From the NCBI RefSeq assembly GCF_027594825.1, contig NZ_CP088930.1, positions 1,302,001 through 1,366,000 of the forward strand: a DNA stretch of 64,000 nucleotides, given 5' to 3'. This document shows, piece by piece, positions 40,042-47,417 of the stretch. Position numbers and translations under genes: made by a program. The notes under the pieces are model-generated. The model saw only the letters and a list, made by a program, of their open reading frames with translations, searched no databases and had not been told where the DNA came from. Position 1 is the first letter of the stretch. Each line of letters starts with the position of its first letter. The stretch comes from Serratia liquefaciens. Its GTDB lineage: Bacteria; Pseudomonadota; Gammaproteobacteria; Enterobacterales; Enterobacteriaceae.

Positions 40042-40671
40042 TTAACGCTTAATTTCGCTTATCGCCCGTTCAAGGGCTGCAATATCGTCATTGGCCAGCA
40101 AAGGCTGCACCTGAGCAAAATCCTCGGCCGACAGATCATAAATGCGCAAAGCGAGTAGCCTGGCTACAATCTGCGGAGCAAAGCGCAGTCTTATTGGTCG
40201 CGCCGGATTACCCCCCACCAGGGTGTAAGGCTCAACATCCTTCGTCACAACGCTGCCGGCGGCGACTATCGCTCCTTCACCAATCGTCACGCCCGGCATC
40301 AGCATCGCCCGCATGCCTATCCAGCAGCCGTCCCCTAACCGGGTGTCGCCCCTCGGCTGATAGGAAGCCAGAATGCTTTCCATCATCGGATACAGGCAGA
40401 ACCAATCGGCACGATGGGTATGGTTGCCCCCCATCAGGATCACCGCTTCGGCGGCAATGCAGACATAATCGCCGATCAGCAGTTGGTCTATCGTCCCAAG
40501 CGGCTGCCACTGTTGGCTGACCTCGTCTCCGTGCAAATAACGCACCACGGAGCGCTCAAAGCCGTCATCCAGGTAGTCGCTGTAATAGCTGTGGGTCCCT
40601 TTGACGATAATATTGGGGTTGGTCACCGTTTGGTGTAACAGTTCTGTTTTTGACCAGTGTTTTTCAGTCAT
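40042..40671 (-). CDS. CatB/Vat-like xenobiotic acetyltransferase
   Basis: 209-residue left-handed beta-helix acetyltransferase of the hexapeptide-repeat xenobiotic (XAT) family, which includes type B chloramphenicol and streptogramin A acetyltransferases. NPNIIVKGTHSYYSDY, DQLLIGDYVCIAAEAV, the catalytic-type His86 in MGGNHTHRADW, hexapeptide turns (RLGDGCWIGMRAMLMPGVTIGEGAIVAAGSVV) and PYTLVGGNPARPIRLRF follow CatB in order. Drug specificity is not readable from sequence. The ribosome-binding site is AAGAG. The upstream spacer contains a leader peptide and stacked hairpins (separate entries) suggesting drug-inducible translation. Confidence 0.85.
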   Translation of the reverse strand: MTEKHWSKTELLHQTVTNPNIIVKGTHSYYSDYLDDGFERSVVRYLHGDEVSQQWQPLGTIDQLLIGDYVCIAAEAVILMGGNHTHRADWFCLYPMMESILASYQPRGDTRLGDGCWIGMRAMLMPGVTIGEGAIVAAGSVVTKDVEPYTLVGGNPARPIRLRFAPQIVARLLALRIYDLSAEDFAQVQPLLANDDIAALERAISEIKR

Positions 40672-40697
40672 GGCGCTTTCTCTTATTCATTGCAAGA

Positions 40698-40719
40698 GCC
40701 ACAGCAAAATGTCTGTGGC
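40698..40719 (-). promoter_or_regulatory. Leader hairpin 2 (overlaps hairpin 1)
   Basis: GCCACAG–8 bases–CTGTGGC. Its upstream arm shares GCC (40717-40719) with hairpin 1, so the two cannot both form fully. A further small stem CTCTT/AAGAG (about 40677-40698) would cover the acetyltransferase Shine–Dalgarno. Confidence 0.6.
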
Positions 40720-40746
40720 AGTGTTTTTTGGTCGCAAAACACTGCC
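40717..40746 (-). promoter_or_regulatory. Leader hairpin 1
   Basis: Perfect 11-bp stem GGCAGTGTTTT / AAAACACTGCC with an 8-base loop, starting about four bases after the leader-peptide stop codon, close enough for a ribosome stalled near the end of the leader to block its first arm. Confidence 0.7.
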
Positions 40747-40749
40747 GCT

Positions 40750-40791
40750 TTAAGCGATTAACGCCCGTTTTAATCTTGGGTTATTGGTCAT
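40750..40791 (-). CDS. Putative 13-residue leader peptide upstream of acetyltransferase
   Basis: ATG with GGAGG five bases upstream, coding MTNNPRLKRALIA, then TAA. It begins 33 bp after the EamA stop and ends about 80 bp before the acetyltransferase start. The Shine–Dalgarno is better than that of the acetyltransferase itself. Position, size and the two competing hairpins directly after the stop are those of regulatory leader peptides such as those of cmlA or inducible cat genes. Inference from architecture; no homologue is known to me. Confidence 0.6.
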   Translation of the reverse strand: MTNNPRLKRALIA

Positions 40792-40824
40792 TGTTACCTC
40801 CACATCAGGGCGAAGTTTAACAAA

Positions 40825-41820
40825 TCACGCCTCCACCGTCTTGCTCTTCAGCATCAACACCCCGCCCATCACCAGGGCGCTGCCGAGCAGTTGTAACGAG
40901 TTCATGTTTTCCCCCAGCAGGAAATAGGCGATCACCGCCGTGAACACCAGTTCCAGCGACAAGATCAGGTTCGCCACCGCCAGCGGCAAGGTTTTCAGGC
41001 TGATGTTGTACAGGCCGAACCCCAACAGCGTTGGGCCGGCGGCCAGGGTCAGCAGCAACCACCAGCCCCCCCACTCGATGCCCTGAACGCCCTGGGACAG
41101 GAACCACAATGACCCCGTCATGCCGTGGAACGCTTCCAGCGGATAAAAGGTCAGCGCGGCATTGAACAACCACTGATAAACAGCCGAAAAGCCGAACACG
41201 TACAGAATGGTGTTCCACACCGGGTAACGCCGCTCGGTCGCAACCCGCCCGCCCAGCGTATAGAGGGTGTAACCGATACCGGACAGCATGCCCACCACCA
41301 GCCCCAACAGGTTAAAATGGCTGTTGCCCATGCTGTCGCCGTTGCTGACCAGAAAACAGCCGCCCAGGCTGACCACAATCACCACCAACTGACGCAGGCT
41401 CAGGCGTTCGCTGTACAGCATCCAGCCGAGAAACACGGTAAAACCGACCGAGCAGTAGGTCAGGATAGTCGCCACCGACGCACCGTTCAGCGCCACCGAC
41501 AGCGTCCACAGGCTGTTGAACACCGCCAGCAGCAGACCGTAACAGGCATAAAAGGGGATCTGCGAACGCTGTAAACGCGCCCATTCGGGTTTGAACAGCA
41601 GCAGTACCGGCAACAGCACCAGAGCAACCAGCGCCGCGCGCCAAAAGGCCAGCACAAAGGTCGGCAGGTGATAATACTCCGTCAGCACGCGGATAATAAT
41701 GGCGGTAAAGGCCAGCAGCATGGCGCTGATGATAGCAATCACATACCCCTGACTGCTGCCCTGTAAAATACGTGCCCCCGGAAAAACCGGCCTGGCTGAG
41801 ATACCCGATGGTAATGACAT
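40825..41820 (-). CDS. EamA-family (DMT) transporter
   Basis: 331-residue inner-membrane transporter with ten predicted helices in two EamA repeats (about 27-160 and 175-325), preceded by a 25-residue hydrophilic start. Repeat 1 has FTAIIIRVLTEYYHLP; repeat 2 ends in EMVFTAVIA-like ELVFTAVIAYFLLGE. Substrate unknown. Divergent from the MocR-type regulator, with shared direct-repeat operators in between. The acetyltransferase leader starts 33 bp downstream, so the two may be co-transcribed. Confidence 0.86.
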   Translation of the reverse strand: MSLPSGISARPVFPGARILQGSSQGYVIAIISAMLLAFTAIIIRVLTEYYHLPTFVLAFWRAALVALVLLPVLLLFKPEWARLQRSQIPFYACYGLLLAVFNSLWTLSVALNGASVATILTYCSVGFTVFLGWMLYSERLSLRQLVVIVVSLGGCFLVSNGDSMGNSHFNLLGLVVGMLSGIGYTLYTLGGRVATERRYPVWNTILYVFGFSAVYQWLFNAALTFYPLEAFHGMTGSLWFLSQGVQGIEWGGWWLLLTLAAGPTLLGFGLYNISLKTLPLAVANLILSLELVFTAVIAYFLLGENMNSLQLLGSALVMGGVLMLKSKTVEA

Positions 41821-41888
41821 GACACCCTCAAAAAACGGCGATAGTGGACTCAGGCGTGATTCTAACGCCGCGCAACTTTACCGCCAGA

Positions 41889-41922
41889 GCCACTTTTCCC
41901 CGATGTTATACAGGCCACTTTT
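41889..41922. promoter_or_regulatory. Direct-repeat operator between EamA gene and MocR regulator
   Basis: GCCACTTTT at 41889-41897 and again at 41914-41922, each followed by NCCC (25 bp start to start), with a leftward -10-like TATAAC in between. A diverged inverted copy GTTACTTTTTAC lies at 41955-41966 by the regulator's start. MocR/GabR-type proteins typically bind two direct repeats with a third related site. Confidence 0.6.
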
Positions 41923-41989
41923 ACCCTCTTTAAGCCCTGTAACTATGGGGTATAGTAAAAAGTAACACCGCTAACCGGGCCAATTTTGC

Positions 41990-43447
41990 ATGCATATTCC
42001 CTTAGACCGTCAGCAAAACATTCCTTTATATCTGCAAATTGAGGAAGCGCTGCGGCGGGCGATCCTCAGCGGCGCATTTGTCGACGGCGATAAGCTGCCC
42101 TCCACGCGCACGCTGGCCGCCAAGTTGGCGGTCAGCCGGTTGACGGTGGAAAACGCCTATGCCGAACTGGCGGCCAAAGGCTTTTTGCACCAGCGGCGCG
42201 GCAGCGGCGCCTATGTTTTGCACCCGCTGATCCAGCCCGCCCAGCCACGGCCGGCAAGCGATGCGCCCTTCCCGGCGGAGCGTTTCACCACCCTGACCTC
42301 TCGGCTGGATGGCTACCCCGATACGCCGTTGCCGGACAACATCATCAACTTTGCCGCCGGCGTCGGCAGCCCGAAAGTCTTTCCGCAGGAGGAGTTCCGC
42401 AAAATATTGCTGTCGGTGCTCAGCCGCCATGCGGAAGAAGCCTTCAGCTATGGCGAATACTGCGGCTATTACCCGCTGCGCGATACGCTGGGACGGATCC
42501 TCACCGCTCAGGGTATTCCGACCCATGCAGAGCAACTGCTGATCACCAACGGTTCGCAACACGCCATCAGTCTGATAGTGCAAAGCCTGCTGGAGCCAGG
42601 CGACACGGTGATCGTCGAACAACCGACCTACGCCGAAGCGCTGGGGCTGCTGCGCCAGCACCGCATCAATATCGTCACCGTTCCCAGCGACCGGCACGGC
42701 ATGTTGGTTGAACAACTGCCCGTACTGATCGAAAAACACCAACCGAAGCTGATTTACACCATTCCCAATTTCCATAACCCCACCGGCCGCTGCATGAGTG
42801 AAGCGCGCCGTCGACGCCTGCTGGCTTTGGCCCAGCAGGCCGGTGTAGTGATTTTGGAAGACGATTTTGTCGGCGATCTGCGCTACAACGGCAAACAGCT
42901 GCCGTCGCTGCGAGCGCTGGCACAGCCGGGGGCGGTGATTTATGTCAGCACCTTTTCAAAAATGCTGCTGCCCAGTATGCGCATCGGTTATCTGGTGGCG
43001 GACAGCGAACACTATCAGCGACTGGCCCGACTGAAACACGTCGACAGTTTTACCAGCTCCAACCTGATCCAACGGGCACTGGACGCATTCGTCACTATCG
43101 GTCGTTACGACAAACAGCTGCGGCGCGCCGGGCGGTTATATCGCCAGCACAGAGACGTGATGGTGGCAGCCTTGCAGCAGCAACTGCCGCCCGGCTGTCA
43201 GTTTGAAACGCCGGAGGGTGGGCTGTTTATCTGGCTGACGCTGCCTGCCGCCGTCAGCACCGAGGCGCTGATGCCGCTGGCCTGGCGACACGGCGTAACC
43301 TTTGCTCGCGGGGAGTGCTTTTATGCCGAAGAACAGCAAGGCGCACATGGCCTGCGATTGAATTTCGCCGCCAATACGCCGCCGCAGATAGAAGAAGGTA
43401 TCGCCCGACTGTGCCGGGCGATTAATGAGGTCATCACTTCAGAATAA
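41990..43447 (+). CDS. MocR-family (GntR/aminotransferase) regulator
   Basis: 485 residues. N-terminal GntR winged helix (about 1-75; IPLYLQIEEALRRAILSGAF, LPSTRTLAAKLAVSRLTVENAYAELAAKGFL) joined by a linker to a fold-type I aminotransferase domain (about 110-480). The PLP-lysine motif VSTFSKMLLPSMRIGYL keeps its lysine near 325, and NPTGRCM is present. Such proteins sense PLP or a PLP–amino acid adduct. Divergent from an EamA exporter it probably controls. Ligand unknown. Confidence 0.88.
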   Translation: MHIPLDRQQNIPLYLQIEEALRRAILSGAFVDGDKLPSTRTLAAKLAVSRLTVENAYAELAAKGFLHQRRGSGAYVLHPLIQPAQPRPASDAPFPAERFTTLTSRLDGYPDTPLPDNIINFAAGVGSPKVFPQEEFRKILLSVLSRHAEEAFSYGEYCGYYPLRDTLGRILTAQGIPTHAEQLLITNGSQHAISLIVQSLLEPGDTVIVEQPTYAEALGLLRQHRINIVTVPSDRHGMLVEQLPVLIEKHQPKLIYTIPNFHNPTGRCMSEARRRRLLALAQQAGVVILEDDFVGDLRYNGKQLPSLRALAQPGAVIYVSTFSKMLLPSMRIGYLVADSEHYQRLARLKHVDSFTSSNLIQRALDAFVTIGRYDKQLRRAGRLYRQHRDVMVAALQQQLPPGCQFETPEGGLFIWLTLPAAVSTEALMPLAWRHGVTFARGECFYAEEQQGAHGLRLNFAANTPPQIEEGIARLCRAINEVITSE

Positions 43448-43455
43448 GACGCGGT

Positions 43456-43956
43456 TCAGAGCCCGGCCCACCATAGCCGCAGCTTCATTCCCCAATAGCT
43501 GGTCCAGCCGGTGGTGCTTTGCACCACCTTGCCCTGGGAAATGACCACCAACGTCGGCGTGATGCCGATCTGCCACTGCGCCGACAGCTCACCACGCGGA
43601 TCGTTAACCACCGGCAACGTCACACGCTTGCCCGCCAGCCACTGTTCCACCTGACGATCGTCGCCGGAACGCAGCGCCACGGTCAATACGTTGCCGCCCT
43701 CGCCGACCAGTCTGGCGACATACGGCGTGGTAAACCGGCAAACCCCGCACCAGCTGGCCCAGAAATAAACCAGCAGCGGCTTGTCCTGGCTGAGCTGCGC
43801 CAGCGAGACTTGTTCGCCGTTCAAAGTCGTCAACGGTTGCGAATCGAACGCCGCCGGTGGCTGCGGCGCGCGTAGCCAGTCCATCCCGAAGGCAACCGTC
43901 AGCACAATCAGCAGCAGGATCAGCAGTTCGCGGCCCCAACGCCGCAGCTTAGCCAT
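43456..43956 (-). CDS. scsD: Membrane-anchored thioredoxin-like protein ScsD
   Basis: 166 residues: N-terminal signal-anchor helix (about 9-26), then a TlpA/DsbE-type thioredoxin fold with active site WASWCGVCRF (C70, C73) and cis-proline GITPTLVV. It acts in the periplasm as a disulfide reductase, presumably fed by ScsB. Start 43956 overlaps the scsC stop by 8 bp and has GAAGG upstream. Confidence 0.85.
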   Translation of the reverse strand: MAKLRRWGRELLILLLIVLTVAFGMDWLRAPQPPAAFDSQPLTTLNGEQVSLAQLSQDKPLLVYFWASWCGVCRFTTPYVARLVGEGGNVLTVALRSGDDRQVEQWLAGKRVTLPVVNDPRGELSAQWQIGITPTLVVISQGKVVQSTTGWTSYWGMKLRLWWAGL

Positions 43957-44665
43957 TGTTAACCTTCGCAAGCTGTTGTTTCACTACCGCCTCCAGATCC
44001 TCATACGACACCGCGCCTGGCAGCATTTGATCGCCGATCAGGGTGGCCGGCGTCCCCTGCACCCCAAATTGCTCCGCCAATGCCATGTTGGTACGCAAGG
44101 TGGTCATGCTCTGTTCGCTTGGCGCGACGGCTTTCACCCCGGTTTTCTGCTGTGCGGCAGCGATGCTGGCCGTGTCATGGAAGCCTTTTTTCGCCATCAG
44201 CCGCTGATGCAGCGCCCAGAATTGGTCCGGGTGTTGCTGCCAGGTCGTCAGCGCCACGCGTGCAGAACTGACGGAGCTCTCTCCTTTGAACGGCAGCAGT
44301 TTTACCACCAGCGCCACATCAGGATACTGTTTGACGATTTTTTCCAGCATCGGGTCAAAACGCTTACAGTACGGGCAGTTGTAATCGGTAAAGGCCACCA
44401 GCGTCAGTTTGGCGTTGGCGGCCCCCAAGCGCGGGCTGGCCGGATCTTGGTATAGGGTTTTGGCGTTTTGCTTGATCGCCTGACTGATTTGCTGACCGGC
44501 GGTCTGTTGCTGCCAGGCATCCACCGCTTGCGCCAGAATATCCGGGTTCGACACCAGCGTTTCGCGGATCAGCTCTTTAATGCGCACCTCTTGTTCCGGG
44601 GTAAAAGGAGCCGCAGCCCAGACCGGAGTAACTATCAGCATCAGTAACATCAGTAATTTTTTCAT
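43949..44665 (-). CDS. scsC: Periplasmic DsbA-like disulfide protein ScsC
   Basis: 238 residues: signal peptide about 1-18, an N-terminal helical stalk (about 20-75) like the trimerisation region of Proteus ScsC, and a DsbA/DsbC-like thioredoxin domain with NCPYCKRF (C97, C100) and cis-Pro VQGTPATLIG. ScsC proteins shuffle disulfides and bind copper, protecting periplasmic proteins. Start overlaps the scsB stop by 4 bp. Confidence 0.88.
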   Translation of the reverse strand: MKKLLMLLMLIVTPVWAAAPFTPEQEVRIKELIRETLVSNPDILAQAVDAWQQQTAGQQISQAIKQNAKTLYQDPASPRLGAANAKLTLVAFTDYNCPYCKRFDPMLEKIVKQYPDVALVVKLLPFKGESSVSSARVALTTWQQHPDQFWALHQRLMAKKGFHDTASIAAAQQKTGVKAVAPSEQSMTTLRTNMALAEQFGVQGTPATLIGDQMLPGAVSYEDLEAVVKQQLAKVNNG

Positions 44666-46698
44666 TGTGAATTTCCTTTGGCGGCGGACAGGGTTTGCAA
44701 GACGGCATCGCGGGTCAACAGCGGGGATAACACCACGCCGTCAGGGCTGCCGGGGCCATAAATCTGGTTAAAAGGCACGGCGACGCTGCCGCGTTTTTGC
44801 AGGAAAGCGCTAATCTCGGCCGAGGGGCGACTCCAGTCTCCCCGCAGGGCAACGACGTCGTCGGAACTCAGCGCCTTTTGCACGTCATCACGCATCAGCA
44901 CGTTGAATTTGTTGGCTTTACAGGTTACGCACCAGTCCGCGGTGACGTCGACAAACACCCGTTTGTTCTGAGCAAGTGCCTGGGTGATCGCCTGCTCACT
45001 CAGAGGTTGCCAACGGATATTGTCGTGCAGCGGCTGACGCCACAGCCCGGCGGTCAGCGAACCGATCAACAACACCACTCCGGCCAGCACCAGCGTACCG
45101 GCCGCCAGCTTGGCCGCCAGACGAACGCCATGTTGCCAGCCTACCGCCAACAACAGGGCCAGCAGTGCGATCCCGCCCAACGCCAGCGTCGGCAAGGTGC
45201 CAATATGATTGACCATCAGGCTCAGCAGCCACAGTGAAGAAGCCAGCATCAGCAAACCCATGGCCCAGCGTAAAGTGTTCATCCAACGCCCCGGACGCGG
45301 CAGGCGCAGCGCCAAAGCAGGCCATGCGGCAATCAGCAGCCAGGGCAGGCTCATACCGACGCCCAGCGCTACAAACATGCCCCACAGCACCGGCAGCGGT
45401 GCAGCCAGAGCAAAGGCTACGGCAGTGCCCAGGAAGGGAGCCGAACAGGGCGTCGCCAGCAAGGTGGCAAATGCGCCCTGCCAGAAATGCCCGCTCAGGC
45501 CACGGCCGTTATGGGTCGCCAGTTTGGTATTGAGGGAAGAAGAGAGTTGCAGATGGAACAGGCCAAACAGGTTGGCGCTGAACAGCAGCGTCACCAGCAC
45601 CATAAAGCCGATAAACCACGGGTTTTGGAACTGAATGCCCCAGCCAAGCGCCTGGTTGCTCAAGCGCAGCAGCGTCATCAGCAACGCCAGCGCCATAAAG
45701 GACGCCACTATGCCGAACGACGACGCCAGAAACTGCAGCCGAATGCTGTGTCGGTCGCGCTGCTCCACCTGCAAAATCGATCCCAGTTTGATGCCGAGAA
45801 CCGGCAGCACACAGGGCATCAGGTTGAGGATCAGGCCCCCCGCCAACGCCATTAGCACCGCTTGCCACAGCGAGAAGCTGGCCGCGTTCGGCAGCGTCAG
45901 CGGCCCGCCAATCGGCAACGTCACCTGCTGCGCCATGCCACCGTCGCCGATCACCAGCGTCAGAGTTTTACCGCGCAGATCCGGGGCGCTGTCACCCCAG
46001 CCATCGCTGACCGGTACCCGCGCCGTCATCAGTGAACCTTCGCTACTGACCCGTGGCTTGCCGAGGTCCGCGTCCTCCAGCGTGTCGAAGAACAGCTCCG
46101 GCTGTTGCCAACCGGCGGCTCGCTCGGCGCTGATCTGCAATTCGCCATTGAGATAACCGGCCTTGATGCTGTCCACCAGCCCCTCGGCAATAGGCACTTG
46201 CCCCATCGCCTGGGCAAAGTCGTGGGTAAACTGCGCCTCTGACGGCGCGGCAAGATCCAGACTGAACGGATAGTCGGTCAAAATACAGACGTTACTGCAG
46301 GTGGACAGCGTCAGCGTGCCAGCCAACTGGCGCGGTGCCGTTCCCTTCATCACCATCGGTAGCTCGACCCGATCGTGGTAGCCCTGAGTGGAAATGCCGG
46401 CCACCTCAAAACGCTGCGGCGTCGGCCAATGCCAGGTCACCGGGGGCGGATTGCCTTGCCAGGTTATTGCCGGCGCAATGCCGCCTTCCCCCGGTGAACG
46501 CCAGTAGGTTTTCCAGCCTTTTTGCAGCTCAATAGCCAACAGCAGACGGGTTTCTCCTGGCTGCGAGGTGTCAGCGCGGAGGCGCACCTTGGCATGATCG
46601 TTGGTCGGGCTTTGCAACCAGCCGCTGTCCGCCGCCTGCAAAGCGGGCAGCCACAGCATTAACAGGCAGACAAACGTCGACCTGATGATATTCAACAT
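44662..46698 (-). CDS. scsB: Transmembrane electron transporter ScsB (DsbD-like)
   Basis: 678 residues. Signal peptide about 1-22; N-terminal periplasmic domain with cysteines in LSTCSNVCILTDYPF; eight-helix DsbD-like membrane core with the two redox cysteines in NLMPCVLPVLG and TPCSAPFLG; C-terminal thioredoxin domain with DWCVTCKANK. It passes electrons from cytoplasmic thioredoxin to ScsC and ScsD. Start 46698 has GGAG eight bases upstream; an upstream TTG at 46722 is less likely. Salmonella scs genes confer copper tolerance. Confidence 0.9.
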   Translation of the reverse strand: MLNIIRSTFVCLLMLWLPALQAADSGWLQSPTNDHAKVRLRADTSQPGETRLLLAIELQKGWKTYWRSPGEGGIAPAITWQGNPPPVTWHWPTPQRFEVAGISTQGYHDRVELPMVMKGTAPRQLAGTLTLSTCSNVCILTDYPFSLDLAAPSEAQFTHDFAQAMGQVPIAEGLVDSIKAGYLNGELQISAERAAGWQQPELFFDTLEDADLGKPRVSSEGSLMTARVPVSDGWGDSAPDLRGKTLTLVIGDGGMAQQVTLPIGGPLTLPNAASFSLWQAVLMALAGGLILNLMPCVLPVLGIKLGSILQVEQRDRHSIRLQFLASSFGIVASFMALALLMTLLRLSNQALGWGIQFQNPWFIGFMVLVTLLFSANLFGLFHLQLSSSLNTKLATHNGRGLSGHFWQGAFATLLATPCSAPFLGTAVAFALAAPLPVLWGMFVALGVGMSLPWLLIAAWPALALRLPRPGRWMNTLRWAMGLLMLASSLWLLSLMVNHIGTLPTLALGGIALLALLLAVGWQHGVRLAAKLAAGTLVLAGVVLLIGSLTAGLWRQPLHDNIRWQPLSEQAITQALAQNKRVFVDVTADWCVTCKANKFNVLMRDDVQKALSSDDVVALRGDWSRPSAEISAFLQKRGSVAVPFNQIYGPGSPDGVVLSPLLTRDAVLQTLSAAKGNSQ

Positions 46699-46747
46699 GT
46701 TTTTTCTCCATAAATAAGACAATCACCAAAACAGACGGGCGATTAAC

Positions 46748-47113
46748 TCATTCACGGAAGACGCATAATCGGAGATGCACCCTGAGGGTGGGAGGGGAAA
46801 TCACTCTGGGAGGGGGAATGCGCAAACGCGCTGCCACGGTAGGCGCCAACAGCGCCAGCAGCAGGCCAAGCCCGAGCAGCACGGTTTCAAACATTACCGG
46901 CGGTGAGGCCAACAAGGATTTAGCGCTCAGTTCACAGGGCGTAGGCTGCAGTTCAGCGGCATCATCGGCGGCGGAGGACGCTGCGCTGGCCACGGGCAGC
47001 CCCATCGCTTGCTGCAACGCATGCAGGCTCGCCATGCGCTGAGTCATGCAGGTCAGCACCACCAGGCAAGCCAGGCATAAAAACCATTTCGCAATCCGCT
47101 GCTGTTTAACCAT
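46748..47113 (-). CDS. scsA: Suppressor of copper sensitivity ScsA-like membrane protein
   Basis: 121 residues with two hydrophobic segments (about 9-25 and 73-95), a cysteine-containing loop (TPCEL) and the C-terminal tail PPTLRVHLRLCVFRE. It lies 49 bp upstream of scsB, the position of Salmonella scsA. Family function is unclear; scsA has been linked to copper and peroxide tolerance. The tail resembles that of the small protein at 61536-61958. Symbol rests mainly on context. Confidence 0.65.
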   Translation of the reverse strand: MVKQQRIAKWFLCLACLVVLTCMTQRMASLHALQQAMGLPVASAASSAADDAAELQPTPCELSAKSLLASPPVMFETVLLGLGLLLALLAPTVAARLRIPPPRVISPPTLRVHLRLCVFRE

Positions 47114-47274
47114 GCCGTCCTCAATTCCAAGTCTGCGCTTATCTTAGCGGCGCAGGCGCGTTTAGCAATGTTTTGCCTGTAAAGAAATGTCTTACGACGG
47201 TATTGATGGCGGGCATTTACGGGTATCATAGGCGCACACCTGCGCTTTTCGCCGGGTACGACGATTATTCTTTC
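47114..47274. promoter_or_regulatory. scsA promoter region
   Basis: Together with the ERIC element this fills the 304-bp scsA–flk gap. GTAAAGAAATGTCTT (47179-47193) has one perfect CpxR half-site; the second half is poor. CpxR control of scs is known in Salmonella. Confidence 0.35.
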
Positions 47275-47394
47275 CCCAAAGTCATGGATGTTGCGGCCAG
47301 GCGGCAAGCAAGCGAGTCTCGATGAGCTTACTCAGGTAAGTGTTTCGAGTGAGATTGCACAGCCTACACCGCGGCAACGCCACGTAAGCTGGGG
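47275..47394. repeat. ERIC-type intergenic repeat
   Basis: About 120 bp matching enterobacterial repetitive intergenic consensus in order: GTTGCGGCCAGGCGGCAAGC, then GATGAGCTTAC, GGTAAGTG, TTCGAGTGAG, and a CAGCCTACACCGCGGCAAC end. The central GAGCTTAC…GTAAGTG and AGTCTCGA…TTCGAGTGAG parts form the usual imperfect stem. It ends 23 bp before the flk start, inside the flk leader. Confidence 0.85.
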
Positions 47395-47417
47395 ATACAC
47401 AGCGAAGGACAGGTGAT

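Noticed and set aside
40664..40690. Second small frame (8 residues) overlapping the acetyltransferase start
   Set aside because: No Shine–Dalgarno; kept only as a note in the attenuator finding, not as a gene.
47179..47193. CpxR box upstream of scsA
   Set aside because: First half GTAAA is perfect but the second half (GTCTT) is poor; not listed as a site of its own.
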